Source: Flavobacterium sp. Root935
GTDB lineage: Bacteria > Bacteroidota > Bacteroidia > Flavobacteriales > Flavobacteriaceae
Length of the DNA: 64,000 bases
Direction: 5' to 3'
NCBI RefSeq assembly: GCF_001429295.1
Contig: NZ_LMJL01000012.1
Location: forward strand, 1,366,987-1,430,986
The position numbers were made by a program, and so were the translations under genes. The notes below the pieces were generated by a model, which was given only the letters and a program-made list of their open reading frames with translations, ran no database searches and was not told where the DNA came from. How positions within the stretch are numbered: position 1 is the stretch's first letter; the number at the start of each line of letters is the position of its first letter. This document shows positions 1-9,481 of the stretch, piece after piece.

Positions 1-326
1 TGGCCTCACAAAAGCATAAAACAAATAAGGTATTGCTGAGATGTTTCTTTTGTGTCACAAAGATATAATTTTTAAATTTATGATCTACACTCATCTTCAG
101 AACTGTATATTTATAATTTTTATTCATTTGAGCATTTTTTTAAAATCAGTCTGAGCTAAACAATTCCGGCCAAATAACAATATATTTTCTACATTACAGT
201 ACTTCACCTTTTTAATGTCCTTTTTTAAGATATTCATCAAAGGCTTTATCAGGATCTGATGTTGCGTATTCATTTTGCGGTTCGGGAATATATTTGATTC
301 AACCTCAGGAAATCCCTAAAACATAT
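1..326. other. Intergenic, possible short gene tail on the minus strand
   Basis: No full gene is visible. On the minus strand a run of 27 sense codons, roughly 292 down to 212, reads like the end of a protein (residues such as IPEPQNEY and DKAFDEYLKK before a TAA), but it has a TGA directly upstream and no start codon. It could be the decayed 3' end of a small gene downstream of the ClC channel. The evidence is weak. Confidence 0.25.
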
Positions 327-1607
327 CTAAAGTATTTGATTGTATTTTTTTGTCAAATAAAAATCATACGAATAAACATTGTAAGGCAAAAGCTTTTTTG
401 AAAACAAATAAGAAATTAAACTTCCAAGCAAAATCGGAACAAACAATAAATATCCGTTTGGCAGTAAGCTACATATCAGAACCAAAGAGGTAAAGGGAGC
501 AAAAAGAGAAGCAGATAAGGTAGCCGCTGCCCCTACCAAGGCAAAGTTTAACGGAATTAAATCTGTTCCAAAATAATTGTTACCAATAAAAGCAACCAGT
601 AGTCCTAAGAATGCTCCCGAAACAATGCTTGGTGCAAATACACCGCCATCGCCGCCAGCACCAAGTGTAAGCGAGGCAGCCAGAGGCTTTAGAATAGTGA
701 TAATTAATAAGAAAAAAAATGAAACGTTCGGGGTTGTTACAGATTCATGCAGCACCTCACGAAGGGCATCGTAACTGTCACCATATAAGCCTGGAAAAAA
801 GTAAATTAATAGTCCCACAAGTAAAGCTCCTAAATTCACACGCATGAAATTGTTGGAAATGGTTCCGAAGAGGCCTTTTATCCGGGTGACGAGTAGTGTA
901 AAATAAACCGCTAATACTGCTGCAAAAAGACTTAGAATAACAAAATAAGGTAAGGCCTTCCAATTCCAATCTACAATGGTATATAGAAGTAAAGGTTTAT
1001 TATCAAATAAAGAAATAAATAACCAGCTTACCAGTGCCGAAGAAGTGCAGGCAATAGCCAATGTTTTGCTTATTTTTCTTGCGATAACCTCCAGGGCAAA
1101 TAGCCAACCAGCCAAAGGGCTGCAAAATAAAATAGCAACTCCTGCCGTTACTCCGGCGCAAATCAATTCTCTCTTGTATACTTGCGCTGACAATCTTTTT
1201 TTGTAGGCAAAGTTTCCAATAGTGGCAACAGCTACAACAGTAGATACTTCTATACCAGTGGAGCCTCCAAATATTACCGTCAGAAAACCATTAATATAAT
1301 GCGAAGGTATTTTAAATAAAGGCAAGTGATCCTTGCGTTGATCAAGTGTTTTATAAATTTCGGTTATTCCTTTATTTTTGCGATTTTTGAATGCATATTT
1401 TCTTAAAAAATAAATAGCGGTAATTCCAATAGTTGGCAATAAAATTATTGCTACTGAATAATTACTGACAGCATTAAACAGATAATGTTCAAAAAAATCA
1501 GTAAGTTTCTTTAGTGAAAAAGCGAGCAATGCCCCACAGAGCCCAACAAAAGAAGATATAAGTATAAGTTTAAGGTAGTTTCGATGTATTATCTTGCGTC
1601 TTTCCAT
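327..1607 (-). CDS. ClC-family chloride channel or H+/Cl- antiporter
   Basis: Predicted polytopic inner-membrane ClC transporter of 426 residues, about the usual size of a bacterial ClC without CBS domains. Two family signatures are visible. Residues 114-122 correspond to the GREGP loop (here GSTGIEVS, with the gating-type glutamate at E120). Residues 319-327 hold the GGVFAPS selectivity-filter motif. The GSGIP motif near the N-terminus is poorly conserved. Members move Cl- across the inner membrane, often in exchange for protons; which type this is cannot be told here, although retention of E120 fits an antiporter. It stands alone, with its own intergenic regions. Confidence 0.88.
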   Translation of the reverse strand: MERRKIIHRNYLKLILISSFVGLCGALLAFSLKKLTDFFEHYLFNAVSNYSVAIILLPTIGITAIYFLRKYAFKNRKNKGITEIYKTLDQRKDHLPLFKIPSHYINGFLTVIFGGSTGIEVSTVVAVATIGNFAYKKRLSAQVYKRELICAGVTAGVAILFCSPLAGWLFALEVIARKISKTLAIACTSSALVSWLFISLFDNKPLLLYTIVDWNWKALPYFVILSLFAAVLAVYFTLLVTRIKGLFGTISNNFMRVNLGALLVGLLIYFFPGLYGDSYDALREVLHESVTTPNVSFFFLLIITILKPLAASLTLGAGGDGGVFAPSIVSGAFLGLLVAFIGNNYFGTDLIPLNFALVGAAATLSASLFAPFTSLVLICSLLPNGYLLFVPILLGSLISYLFSKKLLPYNVYSYDFYLTKKYNQIL

Positions 1608-1716
1608 TTAAATTGTGTCTTTTTTATTATAAACAAAATTAGATATTAAAAAGCTAATGTTTTATTTTCTGTTTTTTTAATGTAGAAAAATTAGTCATCA
1701 AAGGATTTAACGAATT

Positions 1717-2202
1717 TTATTGCCAAAAGCGATCGTTCCATTGTTGGCTATTTGGTTCAGGAGAATAGGTTTTTAAACTCGCTATAATTTGATTTGATGG
1801 CATCTTATTTCTTATTGATGCGAATATATTTCTCTCTTCAAATCGTATTAGTATTTCAAGATCTTCCTCAATCCTACTTAATGATTTTTCAATTAAAATA
1901 TTTTTTGTAAAATGTTTTTTTATTTTTCGCTGCAATGTCAATGCTTTTTTTACCAATTCATTTTCCATTCCCAATATTGGAAAAATATGTTCCTTTTCCA
2001 TCTCGAAATGCGCGGCCAATTCATTGCTGTAATACCAATCCGCATAATTTTTAATTCTGTCAGGGGCAATTTTTTGTTTAATTCCAACCCTGATTGCCCA
2101 GCATAGTTCTAATGAATGCTGGTGATCGCTATGTAAAGAGGTAAGTACTTTCTCCAGATTTCCCAAGTTCTCCTTTTTTATAAGTGTTTTTTCTAAATTC
2201 AT
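1717..2202 (-). CDS. Hemerythrin-like HHE domain protein
   Basis: Soluble all-helical protein of 161 residues resembling hemerythrin/HHE domains, which bind a di-iron centre used for O2 or NO sensing or storage. Visible ligand-type residues are H24/H27/H29 in the first helix, HFEMEKEH (65-72) followed by IFP, and FEERNIF near 121-127. The histidine normally preceding the last FEER motif is absent (LIRFEER), so the iron site may be incomplete. No signal peptide. It lies between the ClC gene and the efflux operon with no evident operon link. Family membership is fairly likely; function unknown. Confidence 0.65.
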   Translation of the reverse strand: MNLEKTLIKKENLGNLEKVLTSLHSDHQHSLELCWAIRVGIKQKIAPDRIKNYADWYYSNELAAHFEMEKEHIFPILGMENELVKKALTLQRKIKKHFTKNILIEKSLSRIEEDLEILIRFEERNIFASIRNKMPSNQIIASLKTYSPEPNSQQWNDRFWQ

Positions 2203-2268
2203 TTTATTTTATCAATTTTCCCGAAGGATTTAATATCTCTGATCTAATTAAAATTATCATTTTGAAGT

Positions 2269-2299
2269 AAAAAACAGACCTTCCTTTGCGAAGGTCTGT
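2269..2299 (-). terminator. Intrinsic terminator of the RND efflux operon
   Basis: Perfect 10-bp stem ACAGACCTTC (2274-2283) with GAAGGTCTGT (2290-2299) and a 6-nt loop. On the minus strand it is followed by a T-run. It lies just past the stop codon of the outer-membrane factor gene. Confidence 0.85.
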
Positions 2300-2325
2300 G
2301 TTCTGATGGATGTAATTTCAAAATA

Positions 2326-3762
2326 TTAATTCCATCCTCCACCTAACGCTTTGTAAATGGTAACAAAAGCATTTAGTTGTTGTTTTTTGGTTTCAATAAG
2401 TTCAAATTTAGATTCCAATGCATCTTTTTGTGTCAGTAAGACTTCCATATAATCGGCTCTTGCTGAACTAAATAAATTATTCGAAATCTGTATCGATTCA
2501 TTAAGAGCCTGAACCTGTTTCGATTTCAGATCATAACTTTGTGCCGTGTTTTTAATTTTAGATAATTGATTTGCGACTTCAATATACGCATTTATCAAAG
2601 TCTTCTCATAATTATAAACGGCCTGTATTTGTTTGGCATTCGCCGAAATATAACTTGCCTTTATCGCATTTCTATTAATTAATGGCGCGACTAAATCACC
2701 TGCCAGTGAATAAAATAAAGATTCTGGAGAAGTCAACAAATATTTGGTATTGAAAGCTTCATATCCGATTCCCGCTGAAATTCCTACAGAAGGATAAAAT
2801 TTAGCCTTAGCTACTTTTATATCCAATTTTGCTGCCATCAAATCCATCTCTGCCTTTTTAATATCAGGTCGGTTTTCCAATAATTGAGATGGAACTCCGG
2901 CATGGATCAAAGGCGGAATGATAGTATTAAAAACATCGTCATTTCTGACAATCGACTGAGGAAAACGTCCCAACAGAAAATTAATTTTATTTTCTGTTTG
3001 ATAAATTTCCTGCTGAATATCAAACTGCAGGCTTTGCGTATTGAGTATCTGCGCTTCAAAACGACGCACAGCCAATTCATTAACTCTCGCAGCTTCTTTT
3101 TGAATTTTTACAACTTTCAATGCATTGGACTGAATATCGATATTTTGTTTCACAATTGCCAGTTGGTTGTCCAGCGCTAATAATTCATAGTACGAATTTG
3201 CTATTTCGGCAATCAGATTAGTAATTACAAAATTTCTGCCCTCAACAGAACTTAAATACCTGTTTAAGGCTGCTTTTTGTGCATTATGCAATTTGTTCCA
3301 AATGTCAATTTCCCATGATGCAGATAATCCAAAACCATAATTCGGCAAAGGATCGGGCGTTTCTTTACCGGGCATAATTTCGGTAGTAGCTTCGCCCGAA
3401 CCTGTACTGGTATATCGACCAGATTTGTCAAGACTTGCTCCGGCATTAAAGCCAAGAAAAGGCAAATATTCTCCCTTTCTGGCTCTTACTTCACTGCGGG
3501 CAATTTCAATTTCCTGCAATGTAATATTTAGTTCCTGATTGTTCTTTAAAGCAATCCCAATCAGGTTTTTTAAATTCTCATCTGTAAAATAATTTTTCCA
3601 TTGTATTTTGGCAGTATTAACAGTATCCTGAGAAGCATCTGCATAAACCTGCGGAACGGTTTTATTTTCTGTTTTCTCCATTACAGATGGTGCTTTACAT
3701 CCTATAAAACATAGTAATATAAAAGACAAACCTGCGTATTTTATTTTTTTGTTATTCTTCAT
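2326..3762 (-). CDS. RND efflux outer-membrane factor (TolC/OprM-like lipoprotein)
   Basis: Outer-membrane channel of a tripartite efflux pump, NodT/OprM class. I start it at 3762 rather than at the longer in-frame 3816. From 3762 the protein opens MKNNKKIKY followed by a hydrophobic stretch and a lipobox ending in Cys (FIGCK), as expected for an OprM-type lipoprotein. This ATG overlaps the end of the pump gene by 11 nt. The protein has two repeats of the outer-membrane efflux domain with long coiled-coil segments, including the conserved 'LLENRPDIKKAE' region in the middle. It is the last gene of the MFP-pump-channel operon and is followed by an intrinsic terminator. Confidence 0.9.
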   Translation of the reverse strand: MKNNKKIKYAGLSFILLCFIGCKAPSVMEKTENKTVPQVYADASQDTVNTAKIQWKNYFTDENLKNLIGIALKNNQELNITLQEIEIARSEVRARKGEYLPFLGFNAGASLDKSGRYTSTGSGEATTEIMPGKETPDPLPNYGFGLSASWEIDIWNKLHNAQKAALNRYLSSVEGRNFVITNLIAEIANSYYELLALDNQLAIVKQNIDIQSNALKVVKIQKEAARVNELAVRRFEAQILNTQSLQFDIQQEIYQTENKINFLLGRFPQSIVRNDDVFNTIIPPLIHAGVPSQLLENRPDIKKAEMDLMAAKLDIKVAKAKFYPSVGISAGIGYEAFNTKYLLTSPESLFYSLAGDLVAPLINRNAIKASYISANAKQIQAVYNYEKTLINAYIEVANQLSKIKNTAQSYDLKSKQVQALNESIQISNNLFSSARADYMEVLLTQKDALESKFELIETKKQQLNAFVTIYKALGGGWN

Positions 3763-6700
3763 TTTCCTGTGTTTGATCGTTTGTTGAAAAATCATGCACA
3801 TGATGCATAAAATCATCTGATAATGAACTTTCCTCTTCTCCTTTAATTAGTTTTCGGCCTTCGGCCAATGAACCAAAAATGTAATATAATCCCGGAACTA
3901 TAATTACGCCAAAAATGGTTCCAAAAAGCATTCCACCCAATGCAGAACCTCCAATTGTACGATTACCGATGGCTCCTGCACCGGAAGCAAAAATCAAAGG
4001 AATCAATCCTGCAATAAAAGCAAATGAAGTCATTAAGATAGGCCTGAAACGCACCTTTGCTCCTTCAATCGCCGCTTCAAGAATTGTAGCGCCCTGCTGA
4101 TGCTTGAGAACTGCAAACTCGACAATTAATACGGCATTTTTACCGAGTAAGCCGACCAGCATAATAAGTCCGATTTGAGCATAAATATCGTTTTGCAAGC
4201 CCATCAGCTGCAGTATAACAAAAGATCCCAAAAGCCCTATAGGTATTGATAAAATTACCGATAATGGAATAATAAAACTCTCATATTGTGCTGCCAGTAC
4301 AAAATAAACAAAAGCCAATACGACTAAAAAGATGTATAGCGACTCATTTCCTCTGCCTGCCTCATCATACGAAAGACCTTCCCAGGCAATATCATATCCT
4401 TTAGGCAGGGTTTTAGCCGACACTTCTTTAATGGCTTTAATGGCATCTGCAGTTGTATATCCCTTAGCAGGCTGTCCCTGAATGGAAGCTGAATTATACA
4501 TATTATAACGTGTTACCTCGTTAGGACCTTGTGTCTTTTTAAGTTTCATAAAGGCAGAGTACGGAACCATTTCACCATGATCATTCTTCACAAAAAGATT
4601 TAAAACATCTGTCGGAAGTCTTCTGAATTTAGGGTCCGACTGTACGTACACTTTGAAAAAACGGCCAAACTTAATGAATCCCTGCTCGTAGGTACTTCCT
4701 ATCAAAATATTAAGGTTTTCCATCGCTTTTCCGATAGAAACTCCTTTTTGCATGGCCAAATCATTGTTAAACTCTAATTCATATTGCGGATAATTGGCGG
4801 CAAAAAAAGTAAACAATCCGGACAGTTCTTTGCGTTTGCTTAGCTCAGACATAAAGTTTTTATTGATTTTATCAAACTCCTGATAATTGGTACTTGTCGT
4901 TTTATCTAATAAACGCATAGAAAAACCTCCTGAAGAACCAAAACCCGGAATCGCAGGTGGTTCAAAAAACTCAACTACTGCTCCAAGATTTCTTGATTTT
5001 TCTTCAAGCTCCTGCATGATTTCTTTAACAGAATGTTTTCTGTCTGACCATGATTTAAGGTTGATCAAACAAGTTCCCGCATTAGATCCACGTCCTTCAG
5101 TCATGATTTCATAACCCGCTAAAGAAGAAACAGATTCTACACCTTCAACATCTTCACAAATTTTCTGAAGCCTGTGCGCCACTTCATTTGTTGTTTCCAA
5201 AGTTGATCCTGGTGGTGTCTGAATAATTCCGTAAATTGTTCCCTGATCTTCACTTGGAATAAACCCTGAAGGCAGCACCTGATTCTCAACAAATATCGCC
5301 ACACAAAATCCGATTAAGATTAGAAAGGTCAGCCATCTTCTGCTTACAATAGATTTCAAAACAATTACATATTTGCCTGTCAGTCGTTCAAACCATCTGT
5401 TAAAGGCATCTAATGATTTGGTCAGGATGTTGCCTTTCTTTTGTTTACCATGATTATTTTTCAATAAAATAGCACAAAGAACCGGAGTAAGTGTAAGCGC
5501 AACTATTGCTGAAATTATAATTGAACTCGACATAGTAACCGAGAATTGTCTATAAAAGGTACCTACTGGTCCGGTCATAAATGCAATTGGAATAAAGACA
5601 GCAACCATAACCGCCGTAATAGCAATAACGGCACCTCCAATTTCGCCCAATACCAATTTTACGGCATGGTACGGTGTGATATGAGGAAACTCTTCAAACT
5701 TGGCATGGACGGCTTCAACGACAACAATGGCATTATCTACCACAATACCAATAGCCAGTACCAATGAAAACAAGGTCACTAAGTTTATGGACATTCCAAA
5801 CATCTGGATCACAAAAAAGGCACCAATTAAAGAAACCGGAACTGCAATAATAGGAATTAGTGTGGAGCGCCAATCTCCTAAGAAAACAAATACAACAAGT
5901 GCCACTAATATAAAAGCATCACGCAGCGTGTGCATTACCTGATCGATAGAAGCATCAAGGAAACTTGATACGTCATAACTTATTTTATAATCCATTCCGG
6001 GAGGAAAAGTAGCTTTCATTTCCTCCAATTTGGCTTTTACATCATTGATAACATCACTTGCATTACTTCCATAGTTTTGTTTCAATACAATAGCCGCAGA
6101 AGGATGGCCGTCTAAGTTGGAATAAATATCAAAAAATTCGCTTCCTAATTCAACTTTTGCAATGTCTTTTAAATGAATGCTCTGCCCTTCTGCATTGGCT
6201 CGGATAATGATATTTTCATATTGTTTGGGTTCATTGTATCTTCCTTTATAGGTTAAAACATATTCTAAAGATTGAGCTGAAATACCCGAACTTTGCCCTA
6301 ATCGGCCAGGACGGCCAATGATACTCTGTTCCTGTAATGCTTCCATAACTTCTTCTACAGAAATTTTGTAAGCTCTCATTCGGTCTGGATTTAACCACAC
6401 CCGCATGGCATATTTACGGCTTCCTAATATTTGCGATCTTGCTACTCCTTTTACCCTCGAAATTTCAGGTATCATTTTTACATTAGCATAATTATAGAGG
6501 AATTTTTCATCCATACTTTTGCTTTTCGAATACAAGTTGACATACATTAGCATACTGGGCTGGATTGGCGTGATAACAACTCCTTCACGCTGAACCAATT
6601 CGGGCAATAATGGCATTACCTGATCTACCCTTGTTTTAACCCTGATAACGGCCTGATTGGGATCTGTTCCGGGTTCAAATATTATTCTGAGTGTTGCTTC

Positions 6701-6958
6701 TCCGGCGCTTGTTGCATCTGTTGCCATATAACGCACACCCTGAACTCCATTAAGAGAATTCTCTAAGGTAATCAGCGTTGATTTTACCAATACATCTGCA
6801 CTGGCTCCCGGATACGCTATAAATATATTTACTGTTGTTGGTGCAATCTGAGGGAATTGCGATATAGGCAGCTGCTTTATGGCGAGTGAACCTATAAAGA
6901 CAATTACAATCGAAATTATAATTGCAAAAACGGGTCTATGTATAAATTTATTAAACAT
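3752..6958 (-). CDS. RND efflux pump inner-membrane permease (HAE1/AcrB family)
   Basis: Proton-driven inner-membrane transporter of 1,068 residues, the normal length for AcrB-like HAE1 pumps, which extrude hydrophobic and amphiphilic drugs through a periplasmic funnel. It starts MFNKFIHRPVFA, the canonical N-terminus, and has two halves each with a large periplasmic domain and six membrane helices. TM4 carries GIVVDNAIVVVEA: the first aspartate of the AcrB Asp-Asp proton-relay pair is present and the second is Asn. TM10 keeps the conserved lysine (GLLGKNAVLIVE). It is translationally coupled to the outer-membrane factor and lies 26 nt downstream of the fusion protein. Substrate cannot be inferred. 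Confidence 0.95.
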   Translation of the reverse strand: MFNKFIHRPVFAIIISIVIVFIGSLAIKQLPISQFPQIAPTTVNIFIAYPGASADVLVKSTLITLENSLNGVQGVRYMATDATSAGEATLRIIFEPGTDPNQAVIRVKTRVDQVMPLLPELVQREGVVITPIQPSMLMYVNLYSKSKSMDEKFLYNYANVKMIPEISRVKGVARSQILGSRKYAMRVWLNPDRMRAYKISVEEVMEALQEQSIIGRPGRLGQSSGISAQSLEYVLTYKGRYNEPKQYENIIIRANAEGQSIHLKDIAKVELGSEFFDIYSNLDGHPSAAIVLKQNYGSNASDVINDVKAKLEEMKATFPPGMDYKISYDVSSFLDASIDQVMHTLRDAFILVALVVFVFLGDWRSTLIPIIAVPVSLIGAFFVIQMFGMSINLVTLFSLVLAIGIVVDNAIVVVEAVHAKFEEFPHITPYHAVKLVLGEIGGAVIAITAVMVAVFIPIAFMTGPVGTFYRQFSVTMSSSIIISAIVALTLTPVLCAILLKNNHGKQKKGNILTKSLDAFNRWFERLTGKYVIVLKSIVSRRWLTFLILIGFCVAIFVENQVLPSGFIPSEDQGTIYGIIQTPPGSTLETTNEVAHRLQKICEDVEGVESVSSLAGYEIMTEGRGSNAGTCLINLKSWSDRKHSVKEIMQELEEKSRNLGAVVEFFEPPAIPGFGSSGGFSMRLLDKTTSTNYQEFDKINKNFMSELSKRKELSGLFTFFAANYPQYELEFNNDLAMQKGVSIGKAMENLNILIGSTYEQGFIKFGRFFKVYVQSDPKFRRLPTDVLNLFVKNDHGEMVPYSAFMKLKKTQGPNEVTRYNMYNSASIQGQPAKGYTTADAIKAIKEVSAKTLPKGYDIAWEGLSYDEAGRGNESLYIFLVVLAFVYFVLAAQYESFIIPLSVILSIPIGLLGSFVILQLMGLQNDIYAQIGLIMLVGLLGKNAVLIVEFAVLKHQQGATILEAAIEGAKVRFRPILMTSFAFIAGLIPLIFASGAGAIGNRTIGGSALGGMLFGTIFGVIIVPGLYYIFGSLAEGRKLIKGEEESSLSDDFMHHVHDFSTNDQTQENEE

Positions 6959-6984
6959 GTTTTTTTAATTTTTTGAAGATTCGA

Positions 6985-8070
6985 TTATTCTGCATATAAT
7001 TCTAAATGAGACAATACCTCTTGAGGCTGCACTAATTTGTAGTCTATTTTTTCATTCTCTTTTACAAGTCGAAGACCTTCCAGAAGTATCTTGTCATTTA
7101 CAGACAAACCTTCCTTTATTACAAATAAGTGAGGCATCTCTGCCATGACAACAACTTCTCTTGATTTTACAGCATTATCTTTATCAATTACATAAACATA
7201 TTTTTTATCTAAAACTTCGAAAGTGGCTTTTTGCGGAATCAGCATTGCATTTTTTAATACAATCGGCATTTCGATACTGCCGGTTTCGCCGTGTCGCAAT
7301 AATCTTTTTGGATTAGGGAAAGTAGCTCTAAAGGAAATATTTCCGGTTTCATTGTCAAAGTCGGCTTCAATTGTTTCAACTTTGCCAGGATACGCAAATC
7401 TCTGATTATTGGCCATTAAAAGATTTACTTTCATTTTATTTCCTTTATCTGCCTGGGTCTGATAATCTAAGTACTCAGATTCCGGAACATTATAATAAAC
7501 CCACATTGAACTGTTATCTGCCAATTCTGTCAAAAGCTCGCCTTCATCAACCAGACTTCCCTGACGAACGTGAAATTTGTCTATAATACCATCAAATGGC
7601 GCTCTAATTTCAGTAAATTGTAAATGAACCTGGCTTAGGGACATTTCTGCATTGGCTTTTTCCAGTTTTGCTTTTGCCATTGCCAGTTCTCCCGGAGCAA
7701 CAACGTTGCCATCAGCCAGCTTTTTAGTGTTTTTATATTCAATCTCAGCAAAACTTACTTCTGCTTTAGATTTTTTTAATTCGGCCTCATATAAAGTTGG
7801 CATAATTTTAAAAAGTAACTGGCCTTTTTTTACCGCCTGGCCTTCATCAACATAGATTTTTTGTAAATATCCGCGTTCCTGGGCTCTGAGTTCAATATGC
7901 TGGATGGAGTGAATTTGGGATACATATTCTTTAGTTATTGTAGTATCTTTTTCCATTGGATTGGTAACTACAAACTTAGTTTTTTCTTCTTTCGCTTCTT
8001 CTTTTTTAGAGTTGCAGCTTGTATGTAATAGCATAGCACACATACTTAGAAGCATGAGGATTCTCTTCAT
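6985..8070 (-). CDS. RND efflux periplasmic adaptor (membrane fusion protein, lipoprotein)
   Basis: Periplasmic adaptor of 361 residues linking the AcrB-like pump to the TolC-like channel. The N-terminus is a lipoprotein signal ending LLHTSC, so it is probably anchored in the inner membrane by lipid. The order is typical: a biotinyl-lipoyl half-motif ('GYLQKIYVDEGQAVKKGQLLF', shown here only as a landmark near residue 70), an alpha-helical hairpin (about 90-150), the second lipoyl half ('IRAPFDGIIDKFHVRQG' near 160), a beta-barrel, and a membrane-proximal domain. It is the first gene of the three-gene efflux operon. Confidence 0.93.
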   Translation of the reverse strand: MKRILMLLSMCAMLLHTSCNSKKEEAKEEKTKFVVTNPMEKDTTITKEYVSQIHSIQHIELRAQERGYLQKIYVDEGQAVKKGQLLFKIMPTLYEAELKKSKAEVSFAEIEYKNTKKLADGNVVAPGELAMAKAKLEKANAEMSLSQVHLQFTEIRAPFDGIIDKFHVRQGSLVDEGELLTELADNSSMWVYYNVPESEYLDYQTQADKGNKMKVNLLMANNQRFAYPGKVETIEADFDNETGNISFRATFPNPKRLLRHGETGSIEMPIVLKNAMLIPQKATFEVLDKKYVYVIDKDNAVKSREVVVMAEMPHLFVIKEGLSVNDKILLEGLRLVKENEKIDYKLVQPQEVLSHLELYAE

Positions 8071-8229
8071 GATAATTTAAATGTTTAAAGGGAAATTTAT
8101 TTGATTTTTAAAAAGTCTTAAAACAAGACAGTACAAGTTCTGATCCTTTTGTTACAGTAGAAAAAAACTACATGATACAAAGGATAAAACATACATTATA
8201 AGTAAATTGTAATACTTAAGGATTAAAAA

Positions 8230-8622
8230 TCAAATCCTGAAAACCTGAAGGAGAATGTATACTTTATTAGAAAGTAAACTAAAAGTTTTGTAGTAATTTA
8301 CCTTTTTAGTAAAGGCAACGCTGCGATCAGCTAATTTAGTACGACCTAAAAAATTTAAAAAATAAGTGCTCTTTGAAAGCTGTTTTCCAATAGCAGAAAA
8401 GTTTTCTTCTGTTTCTTCATTGTCAAGAAGACAAGCTTTTCTTTTGAATGTTTGGAAGGACTGGCCTTTATCCAAATAGTGTTCTGTACTCGAAATTCCT
8501 TTTATAGGAAATAACAATTTTACGTGGTGATGAGGAAAATGGCAGACCTGCGAGCTGACATTATTATGTGAGCCCAGCAGAGTGATAAATAAAAGCAAAA
8601 ATTTAATAAACCATTTTTTCAT
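8230..8622 (-). CDS. Small secreted protein next to the efflux operon, unknown function
   Basis: Unrecognised protein of 130 residues with a clear signal peptide (KKWFIKFLLLFITLLGS, likely cleaved near residue 24). The mature part is basic. It contains a CHFPHHH cluster directly after the signal that could bind metal, and it ends in a hydrophobic basic tail (VYILLQVFRI). It sits 159 nt upstream of the adaptor gene on the same strand, so it may belong to the efflux transcript. A divergent small gene at 8876-9238 has a comparable layout and tail. Small His-rich secreted proteins often accompany heavy-metal RND operons in Bacteroidota; that link is inference. Confidence 0.6.
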   Translation of the reverse strand: MKKWFIKFLLLFITLLGSHNNVSSQVCHFPHHHVKLLFPIKGISSTEHYLDKGQSFQTFKRKACLLDNEETEENFSAIGKQLSKSTYFLNFLGRTKLADRSVAFTKKVNYYKTFSLLSNKVYILLQVFRI

Positions 8623-8822
8623 AGGATTTACAAATTTAGCAAACGGTATTATAATTACAATGAATAAAATTTATAAAAATATGAGAAATGATATTTTAGA
8701 AGTTTTTACTACTTCAATTTCAAGATATCATTTTTTTTCTGTACTCCCAATATAAATTCCTCAATGAAGTATAAATTGATGACTTTGTCAAAGAAATGAA
8801 ACCCGCTTTTTAAAAAAATCTT

Positions 8823-8830
8823 TATCTTTG
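8823..8830 (+). promoter_or_regulatory. Candidate -7 element TATCTTTG
   Basis: Matches the Bacteroidetes TAnnTTTG -7 consensus, 46 nt upstream of the ATG at 8876. No convincing -33 TTTG lies at the usual spacing. Confidence 0.4.
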
Positions 8831-8875
8831 AATCCAAACAAACAAGCCTTTCTTTTCAAAATCCTAAACCTGCAA

Positions 8876-9238
8876 ATGAAACAATATAAGTTCACAGCTG
8901 TTATTTTACTGTTTCTGCTCGCTTTTATAAGCGGGTCCGGATTCTGTAAACAGGCTGTCGAACCCGCTGTTTCCCATACTAAGGTAAACTTTTTTTCCAG
9001 CGAAAAATATAAAATTTCACCTATAACCTTTGGTCAGGCTAAAGAGTCTGACTTGCATTTTATAGTTAAAAAGAAAGTTAAATACCGTGCTACAACGTCA
9101 GAAAGCAGTACTTTAAAAGCACCATACTTTACTAAATTAGTACACTTTAAAATTTTCAAAAACCGCTTAATATATGGTATTGCAACTACCTATCAAATTC
9201 AGCGTCATACCCATCTGCACCTTTATCAGCTTTTCTAA
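8876..9238 (+). CDS. Small secreted protein, divergent from the efflux operon, unknown function
   Basis: Unrecognised protein of 120 residues. I use the ATG at 8876; the upstream in-frame TTG at 8828 overlaps the candidate -7 promoter element and adds a non-signal leader. The protein starts MKQYKFTAVILLFLLAF, a signal peptide, and ends with a His-rich amphipathic tail (QRHTHLHLYQLF) reminiscent of the tail of the divergent gene at 8230-8622. The matched architecture suggests two diverged relatives flanking the efflux control region. No enzymatic motif is visible. Confidence 0.55.
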   Translation: MKQYKFTAVILLFLLAFISGSGFCKQAVEPAVSHTKVNFFSSEKYKISPITFGQAKESDLHFIVKKKVKYRATTSESSTLKAPYFTKLVHFKIFKNRLIYGIATTYQIQRHTHLHLYQLF

Positions 9239-9481
9239 AGTTATACTTACCTCATTTTAAATTCAGAATTTTTCTATTATTTTCTTTAATATTTTTTAAA
9301 GGAATTTCCTTTTTATTATAGAAAACTATGACAAATTGGCTTTGGCCTTTTCTAAATAAAAACACATCCAATCTTAGGGCAAAAACCTGCGTTGTGACTT
9401 TCATCTATAAAAAAACTGAATATCACAAATGCCATTTTAGAATAATCCCAAGACTTAAAATTAATAAAAACACCCCTTGTC

